A stretch of 64,000 bases of DNA from Acidimicrobiia bacterium (lineage in GTDB: Bacteria; Actinomycetota; Acidimicrobiia; Spongiisociales; UBA11373), in the NCBI GenBank assembly GCA_029263095.1, contig JAJCYA010000041.1:1-64000 (forward strand), given 5' to 3'. A program made the position numbers and the translations under genes. The notes below the pieces were generated by a model, which saw only the letters and a program-made list of their open reading frames with translations, searched no databases and was not told the DNA's origin. Positions 27,504 to 35,258 of the stretch are shown here, in pieces; position 1 is the stretch's first letter; every line of letters starts with the position of its first letter.

Positions 27504-29800
27504 TGACCACTCATGTCGGTCGACGGGTCCCTCGAGTCGACGCCCGTGAGAAGGTCACCGGCACGGCCGTCTACGGAGTCGACGTCCGGTTGCCCGGCAT
27601 GCTTCACGGTGCGACTCTTCGCAGCCCCTACCCGCACGCCCGGATCATCTCCATCGACACCAAAGCCGCCGCCGCCGCCCCCGGTGTCGAGGTGATCGTC
27701 ACCGGGAGGGGGTTTCCCTTCATCTTCGGATCTGCGATCAAGGACCAGCCCTTCCTGGCGATCGACCGCGTTCGCTACGTAGGTGAGCCGGTGGTCGCCA
27801 TCGCGGCTCGGACCGAGGCGCAGGCTCAGGAGGCTGTCGATCTTCTGAAGGTCGAGTATGAGGTACTACCGGCGGTACTCGATCCCCTGCAGGCTCTCGA
27901 AGTCGACGCTCCATTGGTTCACCCCGACATGCACACCTATGACCGCGGCCCTCACGAGATCGTCCCGAACACAAACATCAACACCCTTTGGACGTTTGAG
28001 CGCGGTGATGTTCAGGCCGGTTTCGCCGCGGCGGATCTTGTAGTCGAAGACGAATTCACCGCCCATGCACTGAGCCACGCGGCTCTCGAGCCCCATGTGG
28101 CTGTGGCTCGATATGAAGCCGCCACCGGCGCCTACACGGTATGGGTTTCTACCGATCGCCCCTTCCAGCTACGCGGGGAGTTGACCGCCGCTCTTGGGAT
28201 TCCCAGCGACAAGATGCGCCTCATCGTCGCCAATGTTGGGGGATCGTTTGGCGGCAAGAACACGCTGATTGCCGAGTCGATCGCCGTTGCTCTGGCGCGT
28301 TACGCCGGCGGTGCGCCGGTGCGAGTCGAGTTCTCTCGCGAAGACGATCTGGTCGCCACACAGACCCGAGTCCCGGCGATCATGAAGATCAAGACCGGTG
28401 TTACCAACGACGGCATCCTGACCGCCCGCAGCGCCGATATCTTGTGGGATAGCGGTGCCTACACATCCAACACCGTGGGTGTGGCGATCCGCGGTTCCAG
28501 CACCATCTTCGGCCCGTATCGGATTCCGGATCTGGCGCTCGTCGCCAGACAGGTGTACACCAATCGGGCGATCACCGGCTCATACCGCGGCTATGGAACG
28601 ACCCAGGTGACGTGGGCTTGTGAGTCACAGATGGACATGATCGCCGCTCGTTTGGAGATCGATCCCGTCGCGTTTCGGATCCGAAATGCGTACGAGGAGG
28701 GCGACTCGTACATCAACGAGCAGATCATGCACGGCGTCGGTCTGCGTGAGTCCCTGGAACGGACCAGTGACGAGATCGGCTGGGGAGATGTCGACCGCCG
28801 GCCGGCACCTCACCTCCGGCGCGGCAAGGGTATTGCCACCATGATCAAGCCGACGGCTACGCCAACCAGTTCGAACTGTGTTATCAAGGTCGAAGACGAC
28901 GGTCGGGTATCGGTATTGGTGGCCGCTCCCGAGATCGGTTCAGGTCAGGCGACGGTGCTCGCTCAGATGGCCGCCGATGCCGTTGGCGTTCCGATCGAAT
29001 CTGTTGTGATTCCGCCGACCGACACCGCGTTCTCTCCCTTCAACGGTCCGGTGGCCTCGAGCCGCACCACCTACCACGTGGGCAATGCGATTCGCATGGC
29101 CGGCGGTGACGTTCGGGAGAAGATCCTCGCCACCGCCGCAGAGGTATTGGGGTTCGAGCCGGAGATCCTCGAACTCGTCGACGGGAAGATCGTCGTGGAG
29201 GGAGAGTCCGTCACCACCGTCGCCGGGTTGCTCGGCGGCTTCGGATTCGAGGGGCACTCGGTTACCGCCGAGGCCAGGTTCACCACCCGGGGATCGCCGC
29301 TTCTGAAGGCACCGCCCCCATACGACTGGATGAGCAGCATCTTCTGGATGTTTGCCACCCACGCCGTCGAACTCGAGGTAGATACCGAGACTGGTGTCGT
29401 GAGGATCATCAAGGTTGCGGCCGCTCAGGACGTCGGCAGAGCGATCAACCCGATGACATGCGAACAGCAGATCGAAGGCGGTGTGGTAATGGGGATTTCC
29501 AATGCGCTGTTCGAGGAATTCAAGGGATCCGGTGGCAGGATCGAGAATGGCAGCTTTGCCGAATACAAACTGGCGGCGATGCCTGATCTGCCTGAGATCA
29601 TTCCGATCATTGTCGAGTCTGATCACAGTGAGGCCCCCTTCGGAGCAAAGGGCGTCGGCGAACCAGCGGCAGCTGCGACTCCCCCCGCGATTGCCAATGC
29701 TCTCTATGACGCAGTCGGTATTCGGATCACCGACCTCCCGCTTACGGCCGAAAAGGTGTTGGAGGCCATAGCGGAGGCCGCGGCGCGAGACGGAGAGTGA
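27503..29800 (+). CDS. Molybdenum hydroxylase large subunit (xanthine dehydrogenase/CoxL-like), set 1
   Basis: A 765-residue catalytic subunit that binds molybdopterin-cytosine-dinucleotide-type cofactor. Family segments are GGSFGGKNTL, SYRGYGTTQVTWACE and the catalytic Glu in GAKGVGEPAAAATPPA near the C-terminus. The CO-dehydrogenase form I loop (AYRCSFR) is absent, so it is a hydroxylase of an organic substrate such as an aldehyde, N-heterocycle or aryl-CoA. The ATG at 27503 overlaps the stop of the small subunit. It is the last gene of the importer operon. Confidence 0.9.
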   Translation: MTTHVGRRVPRVDAREKVTGTAVYGVDVRLPGMLHGATLRSPYPHARIISIDTKAAAAAPGVEVIVTGRGFPFIFGSAIKDQPFLAIDRVRYVGEPVVAIAARTEAQAQEAVDLLKVEYEVLPAVLDPLQALEVDAPLVHPDMHTYDRGPHEIVPNTNINTLWTFERGDVQAGFAAADLVVEDEFTAHALSHAALEPHVAVARYEAATGAYTVWVSTDRPFQLRGELTAALGIPSDKMRLIVANVGGSFGGKNTLIAESIAVALARYAGGAPVRVEFSREDDLVATQTRVPAIMKIKTGVTNDGILTARSADILWDSGAYTSNTVGVAIRGSSTIFGPYRIPDLALVARQVYTNRAITGSYRGYGTTQVTWACESQMDMIAARLEIDPVAFRIRNAYEEGDSYINEQIMHGVGLRESLERTSDEIGWGDVDRRPAPHLRRGKGIATMIKPTATPTSSNCVIKVEDDGRVSVLVAAPEIGSGQATVLAQMAADAVGVPIESVVIPPTDTAFSPFNGPVASSRTTYHVGNAIRMAGGDVREKILATAAEVLGFEPEILELVDGKIVVEGESVTTVAGLLGGFGFEGHSVTAEARFTTRGSPLLKAPPPYDWMSSIFWMFATHAVELEVDTETGVVRIIKVAAAQDVGRAINPMTCEQQIEGGVVMGISNALFEEFKGSGGRIENGSFAEYKLAAMPDLPEIIPIIVESDHSEAPFGAKGVGEPAAAATPPAIANALYDAVGIRITDLPLTAEKVLEAIAEAAARDGE

Positions 29801-30059
29801 GGAGATGGCCGAGACTCTCGAGCGAGATCGAGCACACCGATGACGGGCATCTCTCGAAACCGGCTATTTGGTGTGGTGACCCGTGGGCCGGATTCGCGTT
29901 TCTTGCTCAGGCCTTGCCGAGCGGCGCAGGATTCGACCGCCTGCCGTTTTCGATTCTCGAGCGTACCCCGTCCGTTCTCGGGAAGCACCGGAATCGTCGC
30001 GACCCGGAGTTGGAACCCTGGGAGGGGTATGTGGTGCGGTCCAGCGGGGCGAAACGCGG

Positions 30060-30109
30060 TTGACGGGATCGAAACCGGAGTCGTACAATTATAGGTAATC
30101 GATTATCGA
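30060..30109 (+). promoter_or_regulatory. Promoter C with palindromic operator (PEP-swivel/GntR operon)
   Basis: -35 TTGACG (30060-30065), 18 bp, -10 TACAAT (30084-30089), 6 bp, then TAATCGATTATCGA (30096-30109). TAATCGATTA alone is a perfect palindrome. The flanking AGG before and GAGGAT after recur in site D. The operator sits over the probable transcription start. Confidence 0.72.
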
Positions 30110-30368
30110 GGATGGTCGACCGTGTCAGAAGAATCGGCTGTGACTGTGTCGATGCCACGTGCGACCTCCCCCTCCCTCGACGGCCGCACCGGAGACCCTC
30201 GCCGATTCATCATGCTGTGCGCTATCGCGAGACCGGCGCACCGTCGGCCCCTTCGGTTGATGCCCCGACCGGCAGCGGCCGAGGGGCAGCATTTGAGGCG
30301 GCCCGTAGCGGGTTGCCGACCATTGGATTGAGACGAAGGAAGGAGTCGGGAGACTCAAGAGCAGCGTT

Positions 30369-30416
30369 GGACGCCGGCCCAGCCGCACCCGTCCGGGTGT
30401 GACCCCGGCGCCGTCC
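30369..30416 (+). promoter_or_regulatory. Nested stem-loop before the PEP-swivel gene
   Basis: GGAC (30369-30372) pairs with GTCC (30413-30416), GCCGG (30373-30377) with CCGGC (30405-30409), and CACCC (30386-30390) with GGGTG (30395-30399) around a GTCC loop. It ends a few bases before the AGGAAGGAG ribosome site and could limit translation or form a switch. Read by eye; no folding energy computed. Confidence 0.4.
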
Positions 30417-30439
30417 CTCTAGGAAGGAGACGTGCCGAT

Positions 30440-32188
30440 ATGGCAGATACGAGCAAGGTGATTGCGGAGTTCTACGGGGACGAGAGCTTCCCAGTCGAGT
30501 GGGAGTCCGAAGAGGAAAAGGGTCTGTTCTGGGTCTACGACGATCTGCATTGTCCGCGGCCGGTATCCCCGATGTACTACGACATCGGTGTTTGGACCCT
30601 CACCTGCGACCACATGTTCCGCCGGTTTGGCACACCTTTTGCCTCCGACTGGATCTCCAAGGTCGTCAACGGGTACCTATATACGGCGGCGATCCCGGCA
30701 GATCCGGACTTCGCCATCCCCGGCGAGGAGTTCAGCAACCTGTACATGCCGAGGGTCCCAAAGCATGATCCCGGGTATGCGGGCAAGATTGGCGGCTATC
30801 TCGGTGCCGTGCTCGGGGTGTACGGAGCAAACTTCCCGGATTGGTGGAGGGATCGTCTGGTTCCCGAGATGGACCGCAACCTGAAGTTCCTCGAGTCGAA
30901 GATCGACATTTGGGAAGAGATTCCGCTCATGGAGTGGGCCATCATTCTCGAAGACTGCATCGACATTTTGGATCGGCACTGGAAGATCCACTGGATGCTC
31001 AACTTCTCGCAGCTGTCGGCGACGCTCGCCCTCCAGGCCACTCTTGCTGAGGCCGCCGGCGAAGTCACCCAGAAGCACGAGGAGATCCTGGGGAGGCTGC
31101 AGAACTCTGCGGCGGATCGCAACTGGGATGCAATCAAACTGCTGTGCGAGCTCAAGGATGAGGTAAAGGACGACAAGGTGCTCGCAGAAGCGTTCACCAA
31201 CGAAGCCGGGGCCGAGATTCTCGCCGCACTCGAAGGTACCAAGGGCGGTCAGGAATTCCTCGAGAAGCGCCTCAAGGCCTACCAGCGCGAGTTCGGCTGG
31301 CACGCGGTGTGGAGTCACGAGTTCATCTACCCCTCGCGTTTCGAGACGCCGGAACCGGTACTCGACATGATCAAGGGCTACTTGGATTCGGACTACGACT
31401 ACCGGCCGGTCGTCGCCGAGTTGGAAGATGACATCAAGAAGGCTTCCGAGGAGCTGCTCGAGGGCATCCCCGAGGGTGAAGCGCGCGACAACCTCATTGC
31501 GGCCAACGAGATCAACCTGAGGATGGCGCCGCTCACGCCGGACCATCACTTCTATATCGATCAGGGAACGCACCAGCACGTGCGAGTGGTGCTGATCTGC
31601 ATCGGTAGGCAGCTGGTCGAACTCGGCGTGCTCAACGAGCCCGATGATGTCGTGTACCTCAAGTACAACGAGCTGCGCTATCTCATGGGCGATCTGGAGA
31701 ACTACGACGCCAAGAGCATCGTCGCCGAGCGGCGTGCCGAGCGCGAGAGATTCGAGGCCATCCGGCCTGCGGAGTTCATCGGAACCGCCACGGAATCGCA
31801 GCTGGAGTTCCCATACCTGAACCTGTGGGGTTTCCCAGAGAAGCTCCACTACGACACGGAGACCAAGGGCAAGCTGGAGGGCCTCGGGGCATCCCCGGGC
31901 GTTGTCGAAGGCATTGCCAAGGTCGTCTTTACACCTGACGAGTTCGACCAGGTGAAGGCCGGCGACATTATGGTGTGCCAGATGACAAACCCGGCATGGA
32001 CACCCCTGTTCGCTCTGATCAGCGGCATTGTGTGTGACGCCGGAGGTATGGTGGCGCATCCTGCCGTCATGGCTCGCGAGTTCGGCATCCCCGCAGTCAT
32101 CGGGAGTTCGATTGCCACCCGCGAGATCAAGACCGGCGATCGGATTCGGGTCAACGGTACGGACGGCGTCGTCGAGATCCTTTCGTAG
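30440..32188 (+). CDS. PEP-utilising (phosphohistidine swivel) domain protein without ATP-grasp
   Basis: A 582-residue cytosolic protein. The C-terminal about 110 residues form a PEP-utiliser swivel domain: LGASPGVVEGIAKVV, then AGGMVAHPAVMAREFGIPAV with the phospho-acceptor His540. Residues 1-470 are mostly alpha-helical, rich in Trp, Tyr and acidic residues, and have neither an ATP-grasp nor a TIM barrel. The layout recalls subunit 1 of phenylphosphate synthase and the linker-plus-swivel part of PEP synthase or rifampicin phosphotransferase, where another part supplies the phosphate. It may phosphorylate the pathway substrate, with the kinase partner encoded elsewhere or by the HPr-kinase-like gene two genes on. 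First gene after promoter C. Confidence 0.78.
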   Translation: MADTSKVIAEFYGDESFPVEWESEEEKGLFWVYDDLHCPRPVSPMYYDIGVWTLTCDHMFRRFGTPFASDWISKVVNGYLYTAAIPADPDFAIPGEEFSNLYMPRVPKHDPGYAGKIGGYLGAVLGVYGANFPDWWRDRLVPEMDRNLKFLESKIDIWEEIPLMEWAIILEDCIDILDRHWKIHWMLNFSQLSATLALQATLAEAAGEVTQKHEEILGRLQNSAADRNWDAIKLLCELKDEVKDDKVLAEAFTNEAGAEILAALEGTKGGQEFLEKRLKAYQREFGWHAVWSHEFIYPSRFETPEPVLDMIKGYLDSDYDYRPVVAELEDDIKKASEELLEGIPEGEARDNLIAANEINLRMAPLTPDHHFYIDQGTHQHVRVVLICIGRQLVELGVLNEPDDVVYLKYNELRYLMGDLENYDAKSIVAERRAERERFEAIRPAEFIGTATESQLEFPYLNLWGFPEKLHYDTETKGKLEGLGASPGVVEGIAKVVFTPDEFDQVKAGDIMVCQMTNPAWTPLFALISGIVCDAGGMVAHPAVMAREFGIPAVIGSSIATREIKTGDRIRVNGTDGVVEILS

Positions 32189-32190
32189 CA

Positions 32191-32865
32191 ATGACCGTTC
32201 TGGACGGGCCGCAGCATGAGCCGCTGGAGAGGGAGATCCTCGCCGAGAGGGTGAAGGATCGCATCCTGACTTGGATACTCGAAGGAGAGCTGCCACCCGG
32301 GTCTCGCATCGTCGAGACCCGGGTAGCCCGTCAGCTTGGGATGAGCCAAGGCCCGGTCCGGGAAGCTTTGCGTAGCTTGGCGACCCTCGGGTTCGTGGAG
32401 ATGGAGCCATATCGGGGCTCTCGCGTCCGCAAGCCGTCCAAGGAGGAGCTGACCCAGGCGATCGAGGTGCGGGCTGAACTCGAGGCGATGGCCGGAAGGT
32501 TGGCTGCGGCGCGCTCGAACCAGAAGCTGGTTCAGGAACTCGAGGGGCTCTTTGCCGAGATGCTGGAAGCCGCCGACGGTGGTAACGCACACGACCACGC
32601 CGTCATCAACACAAGGTTTCACGCCGTGATCGTGGAGGCATCCGGCAACCGAACCTTGGTTCGGCTTTGGTCAATGCTCGAGCCGTTCGCCAGGACCTTT
32701 GTGACCGCGTCCTCGCCGGGGATCGATCTGCACTGGTTGGCGGAACGACACCGAGCGCTCATCGACGCTATCAGCGAGCGCGATGAGGATCGAGCTGCGG
32801 ACGCGATGAGGATCCACGCCGCCGAGGCAGCGGATCTTCTCGATGGAGTCCTGGACCACGACTAG
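32191..32865 (+). CDS. GntR-family transcriptional regulator (FCD domain)
   Basis: A 224-residue regulator. Residues about 10-75 are a GntR winged helix (LAERVKDRILTWILEG, GMSQGPVREALRSLATLGFV). The FCD ligand-binding domain follows, with metal/ligand His candidates in NTRFHAVIVE, RHRALIDA and RIHAAEAADLL. FCD regulators usually respond to small carboxylates and repress when unliganded. It is the only GntR gene in the window, two bases after the PEP-swivel gene, and lies inside a unit carrying the shared ATCGATWATCGAT operator, so it is the best candidate to bind sites A-D and control itself. That link is inference. Confidence 0.9.
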   Translation: MTVLDGPQHEPLEREILAERVKDRILTWILEGELPPGSRIVETRVARQLGMSQGPVREALRSLATLGFVEMEPYRGSRVRKPSKEELTQAIEVRAELEAMAGRLAAARSNQKLVQELEGLFAEMLEAADGGNAHDHAVINTRFHAVIVEASGNRTLVRLWSMLEPFARTFVTASSPGIDLHWLAERHRALIDAISERDEDRAADAMRIHAAEAADLLDGVLDHD

Positions 32866-32986
32866 CCGGCCACCTTTGGTGGTGGATTGATTGGCGCGAA
32901 GAGGTACGGGGGGCGCTGCGAGATCGAACGGATCAATCCGGTCGACTCCGCCAGTGGAAGTACAAGGATTGATGAGAGGAGCAGAA

Positions 32987-33871
32987 GTGGCCCAGCTTTC
33001 GGAGGAGATGTCGGCGGGATCGGCGAGGATCCGGGTCGACGTGATAGGTCCCGAGGTCCCCGAGCACGTGCTCGAGAACATGGACTTCCTCAACTACCGA
33101 CTCGCTGCAGTGCGTTTGGAGCCCGAAGTCACCCGCAGGGATCCCGACATGATTTGGAATCGCGAAGCCGCCGAGAAGTCGGTGAGTTGGGATGGCCGGA
33201 CCATGCGGTTCGACGGCGACTGGGCCGCCGGTCCCCTACAGAAGGCGATCGTGACCGTACTCGCCCTCCGTATGGAGGCCGAGGGACTACACCCCTTCCA
33301 TTCATCGGCGGTGCGATACCAGAACAAGACGGTGCTGTTCCTCGGAGGCGAGTCCAACCACGGCAAGAGCATGAGCCAAATCGAGGCCTGCCGCCGTGGT
33401 GGGCAGTTGGTGTCCACCGAGACGACCGTGATCAATGAGGACGGCGTCGCCGTGATGGGCTCGAAGACGGTGTTCATCAAATCCCGAGCCAAAGGCACCG
33501 AACGTGCCGACAAGGCCGCGCCGGAGCGGGGCGCCCAGATCTTCTTCGGTGACGAGATGCCCACCTGGGGTGACTACGACGAACCCAGCAACATCGACTT
33601 GGTGATCGTGCCGGCGATCGATGGCAACTTCGATCCCACCACGGCCGACATGGGCTCATTCGAGTCGCAGTTTCAGACCCTCCACTCATTACAGAACTAC
33701 TTTCTCCTCAACGAGTTGCTGGCACCTGGGCGGCCGATGCCCGTCGTCGACACTGAGGAGCTGCGCCAGCAGAGGGCCGCCTTCGTTGAACGGTTCTGCA
33801 CACGGCCGTTCTACATGGTTCGGGCGGCCAACCCTCAGGCGCTCATGGACGAGGTCGACAAGGTCATCTAG
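32987..33871 (+). CDS. HPr-kinase-like P-loop protein
   Basis: A 294-residue protein whose middle resembles the catalytic domain of HPr kinase/phosphorylase: HSSAVRYQNKTVLFLGG followed by the P-loop GGESNHGKS (120-128, Lys127). HPr kinases and relatives phosphorylate Ser of a carrier protein or small molecules, and the fold is shared with PEP carboxykinase. The preceding about 80 residues are a separate small domain; C-terminal segments are unassigned. The GTG at 32987 has AGAGGAG at 5-6 bp; longer starts at 32972 or 32891 are possible. No HPr gene is near. Its place beside a swivel-domain protein suggests that protein or the substrate as a target. Confidence 0.65.
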   Translation: MAQLSEEMSAGSARIRVDVIGPEVPEHVLENMDFLNYRLAAVRLEPEVTRRDPDMIWNREAAEKSVSWDGRTMRFDGDWAAGPLQKAIVTVLALRMEAEGLHPFHSSAVRYQNKTVLFLGGESNHGKSMSQIEACRRGGQLVSTETTVINEDGVAVMGSKTVFIKSRAKGTERADKAAPERGAQIFFGDEMPTWGDYDEPSNIDLVIVPAIDGNFDPTTADMGSFESQFQTLHSLQNYFLLNELLAPGRPMPVVDTEELRQQRAAFVERFCTRPFYMVRAANPQALMDEVDKVI

Positions 33872-33918
33872 GAGATCTACGTGAATCGGGCGCTCTTGCC
33901 CACAAAGGACCGGGGCTG

Positions 33919-34782
33919 ATGCAACCGTTCACCTATGCCCGTCCCGAGACCGTAGAAGCAGCGATCGCGCTCCTGGCGGAGCATCGAGGAGACGCGGAGT
34001 TGCTCGCCGGCGGGACCGATCTCATCATCGAGCTCCGCAACCGGTGGAAAACCCCAAAGGTGGTCATCGACCTGAAGAGGATCGATGAGCTGGCTCCGGC
34101 CATTGTGGAGAAGGACGGATTCCTCTCCATCAGCGCGTCGACTGTGATGGCGGACATCGTCGCCGACGAGCGGGTGCAGCGGCTCTTCCCAGCTCTCGTG
34201 GAGGCTGCCGACGTGGTCGGATCGATACAGATCCGCAACCGGGCTACGCTGGCGGGCAATATCTGCAACGGCTCTCCGGCCGCAGACACTGCCCCTCCGC
34301 TTCTTGTATACGAGGCGGAGGTCGTCATCGCCGGTACCGAGGGGCGCCGCCGTATGCGCGTCGATGATTTCATCGTGGGGCGCGGCGAGGTGGCCCTCGG
34401 AGACGCCGAGCTGGTCACTGCCATCGAGTTGCCCATCCCTGCGGAGCCGATCGGCTCGGCGTTCACGAGGATGACGCGGCGGCGGGGCACCGACCTCGCC
34501 TCGATCACCCTCTGCTGTGGGGTCGACTCGGCCGGCATGACCCGACTGGCGTATGGCAGCGTGGGCCCGCGGGCCCTGCTGATCCTCGATGACAGCGGGG
34601 TATTGGCCGACCCGGCGGCTACCCACGAGGAGAAGGCCCCCTACCTGGATCGTATGTTCGTGGATGCCAGTCCATCGCCGACCTCGATGCGGGCCGGCCC
34701 GGAGTATCGCGTCGCGATGCTCCCGGTTCTGGGTGCCAGGGCTTTGCAGACAGCCATAGAACGGTTGGCACACGCGACATGA
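33919..34782 (+). CDS. Molybdenum hydroxylase FAD-binding subunit (CoxM-like), set 2
   Basis: A 287-residue FAD subunit with LLAGGTDLIIELRNRW and TLAGNICNGSPAADTAPPLL, both FAD-contact segments of the family. It forms the M-S-L order with the next two genes and overlaps the 2Fe-2S gene by 4 bp. Sequence differs clearly from set 1, so the two are paralogues, not a recent duplication. Confidence 0.9.
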   Translation: MQPFTYARPETVEAAIALLAEHRGDAELLAGGTDLIIELRNRWKTPKVVIDLKRIDELAPAIVEKDGFLSISASTVMADIVADERVQRLFPALVEAADVVGSIQIRNRATLAGNICNGSPAADTAPPLLVYEAEVVIAGTEGRRRMRVDDFIVGRGEVALGDAELVTAIELPIPAEPIGSAFTRMTRRRGTDLASITLCCGVDSAGMTRLAYGSVGPRALLILDDSGVLADPAATHEEKAPYLDRMFVDASPSPTSMRAGPEYRVAMLPVLGARALQTAIERLAHAT

Positions 34783-35258
34783 ACGACACCGTGCACATCA
34801 CGGTCACGGTGAACGGCGAACAGCGCGAGTTGGACGCAGCGCCGCACCACACGCTGCTCGACGTCGTTCGTGACGACATCCACCTGACGGGCACCAAGGA
34901 GTGCTGTGTGGTGGGAGAGTGTGGTGCCTGCACGGTGTTGGTGGACGGCAGGCCGATGAATTCCTGTTTGATGCTGGCCGTCGAGGTCGATGGTTCGGAG
35001 ATCCTGACGGTCGAAGGGCTCACCGATCCCGATGGGCGTCTCAGTGCCCTCCAGGAGGCTTTTCTCACAACCGGCGCTGCCCAATGCGGCTTCTGCATCC
35101 CGGGCCAGTTGGTATCTGCTCATGCACTTATGGCGGCCCACCCGGAGCCAACCCTGGACCAGATTCAAGAGGCCTTGGCCGGGAACTTGTGCCGCTGCGC
35201 CGGCTACGAGCAGATGGCAGAGGCCGTGTTCATGGCCGGCAAGGAGGGAGACCGATGA
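34779..35258 (+). CDS. Molybdenum hydroxylase 2Fe-2S subunit (CoxS-like), set 2
   Basis: A 159-residue iron-sulfur subunit. Cys motifs are complete: CCVVGECGAC, NSC, CGFCIPGQ and CRCAGYEQM. It carries two 2Fe-2S clusters between the molybdenum site and FAD. Overlaps set 2 FAD and large-subunit genes by 4 bp each. Confidence 0.92.
   Translation: MNDTVHITVTVNGEQRELDAAPHHTLLDVVRDDIHLTGTKECCVVGECGACTVLVDGRPMNSCLMLAVEVDGSEILTVEGLTDPDGRLSALQEAFLTTGAAQCGFCIPGQLVSAHALMAAHPEPTLDQIQEALAGNLCRCAGYEQMAEAVFMAGKEGDR

Larger units (their letters stand above)
29801..30439 (+). other. Intergenic region with promoter C and a long structured leader
   Basis: About 640 bp without a convincing gene. 29801-30059 shows overlapping open frames on both strands, none with a ribosome site or a known domain. 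Promoter C with its operator is at 30060-30109, and the leader to the next gene is about 340 nt, ending in a stem-loop (listed). A 69-codon GTG frame at 30122-30331 is possible but not supported. Confidence 0.6.

Noticed and set aside
29950-30030. Short segments resembling a tRNA T-arm on the minus strand
   Set aside because: No acceptor stem or anticodon arm could be paired; not a tRNA.
29797-30063. Open frames on both strands between the Mo-hydroxylase and promoter C
   Set aside because: No start signal, no domain and overlapping frames; probably non-coding.
30122-30331. GTG-started 69-codon frame in the promoter C leader
   Set aside because: First residues look protein-like but the rest is Arg/Pro-rich, without domain or good ribosome site; it may at most be a leader peptide.
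30677-32590. Long minus-strand open frame opposite the PEP-swivel gene
   Set aside because: Antisense to a protein with a recognised swivel domain; no ribosome site and no recognisable domain.
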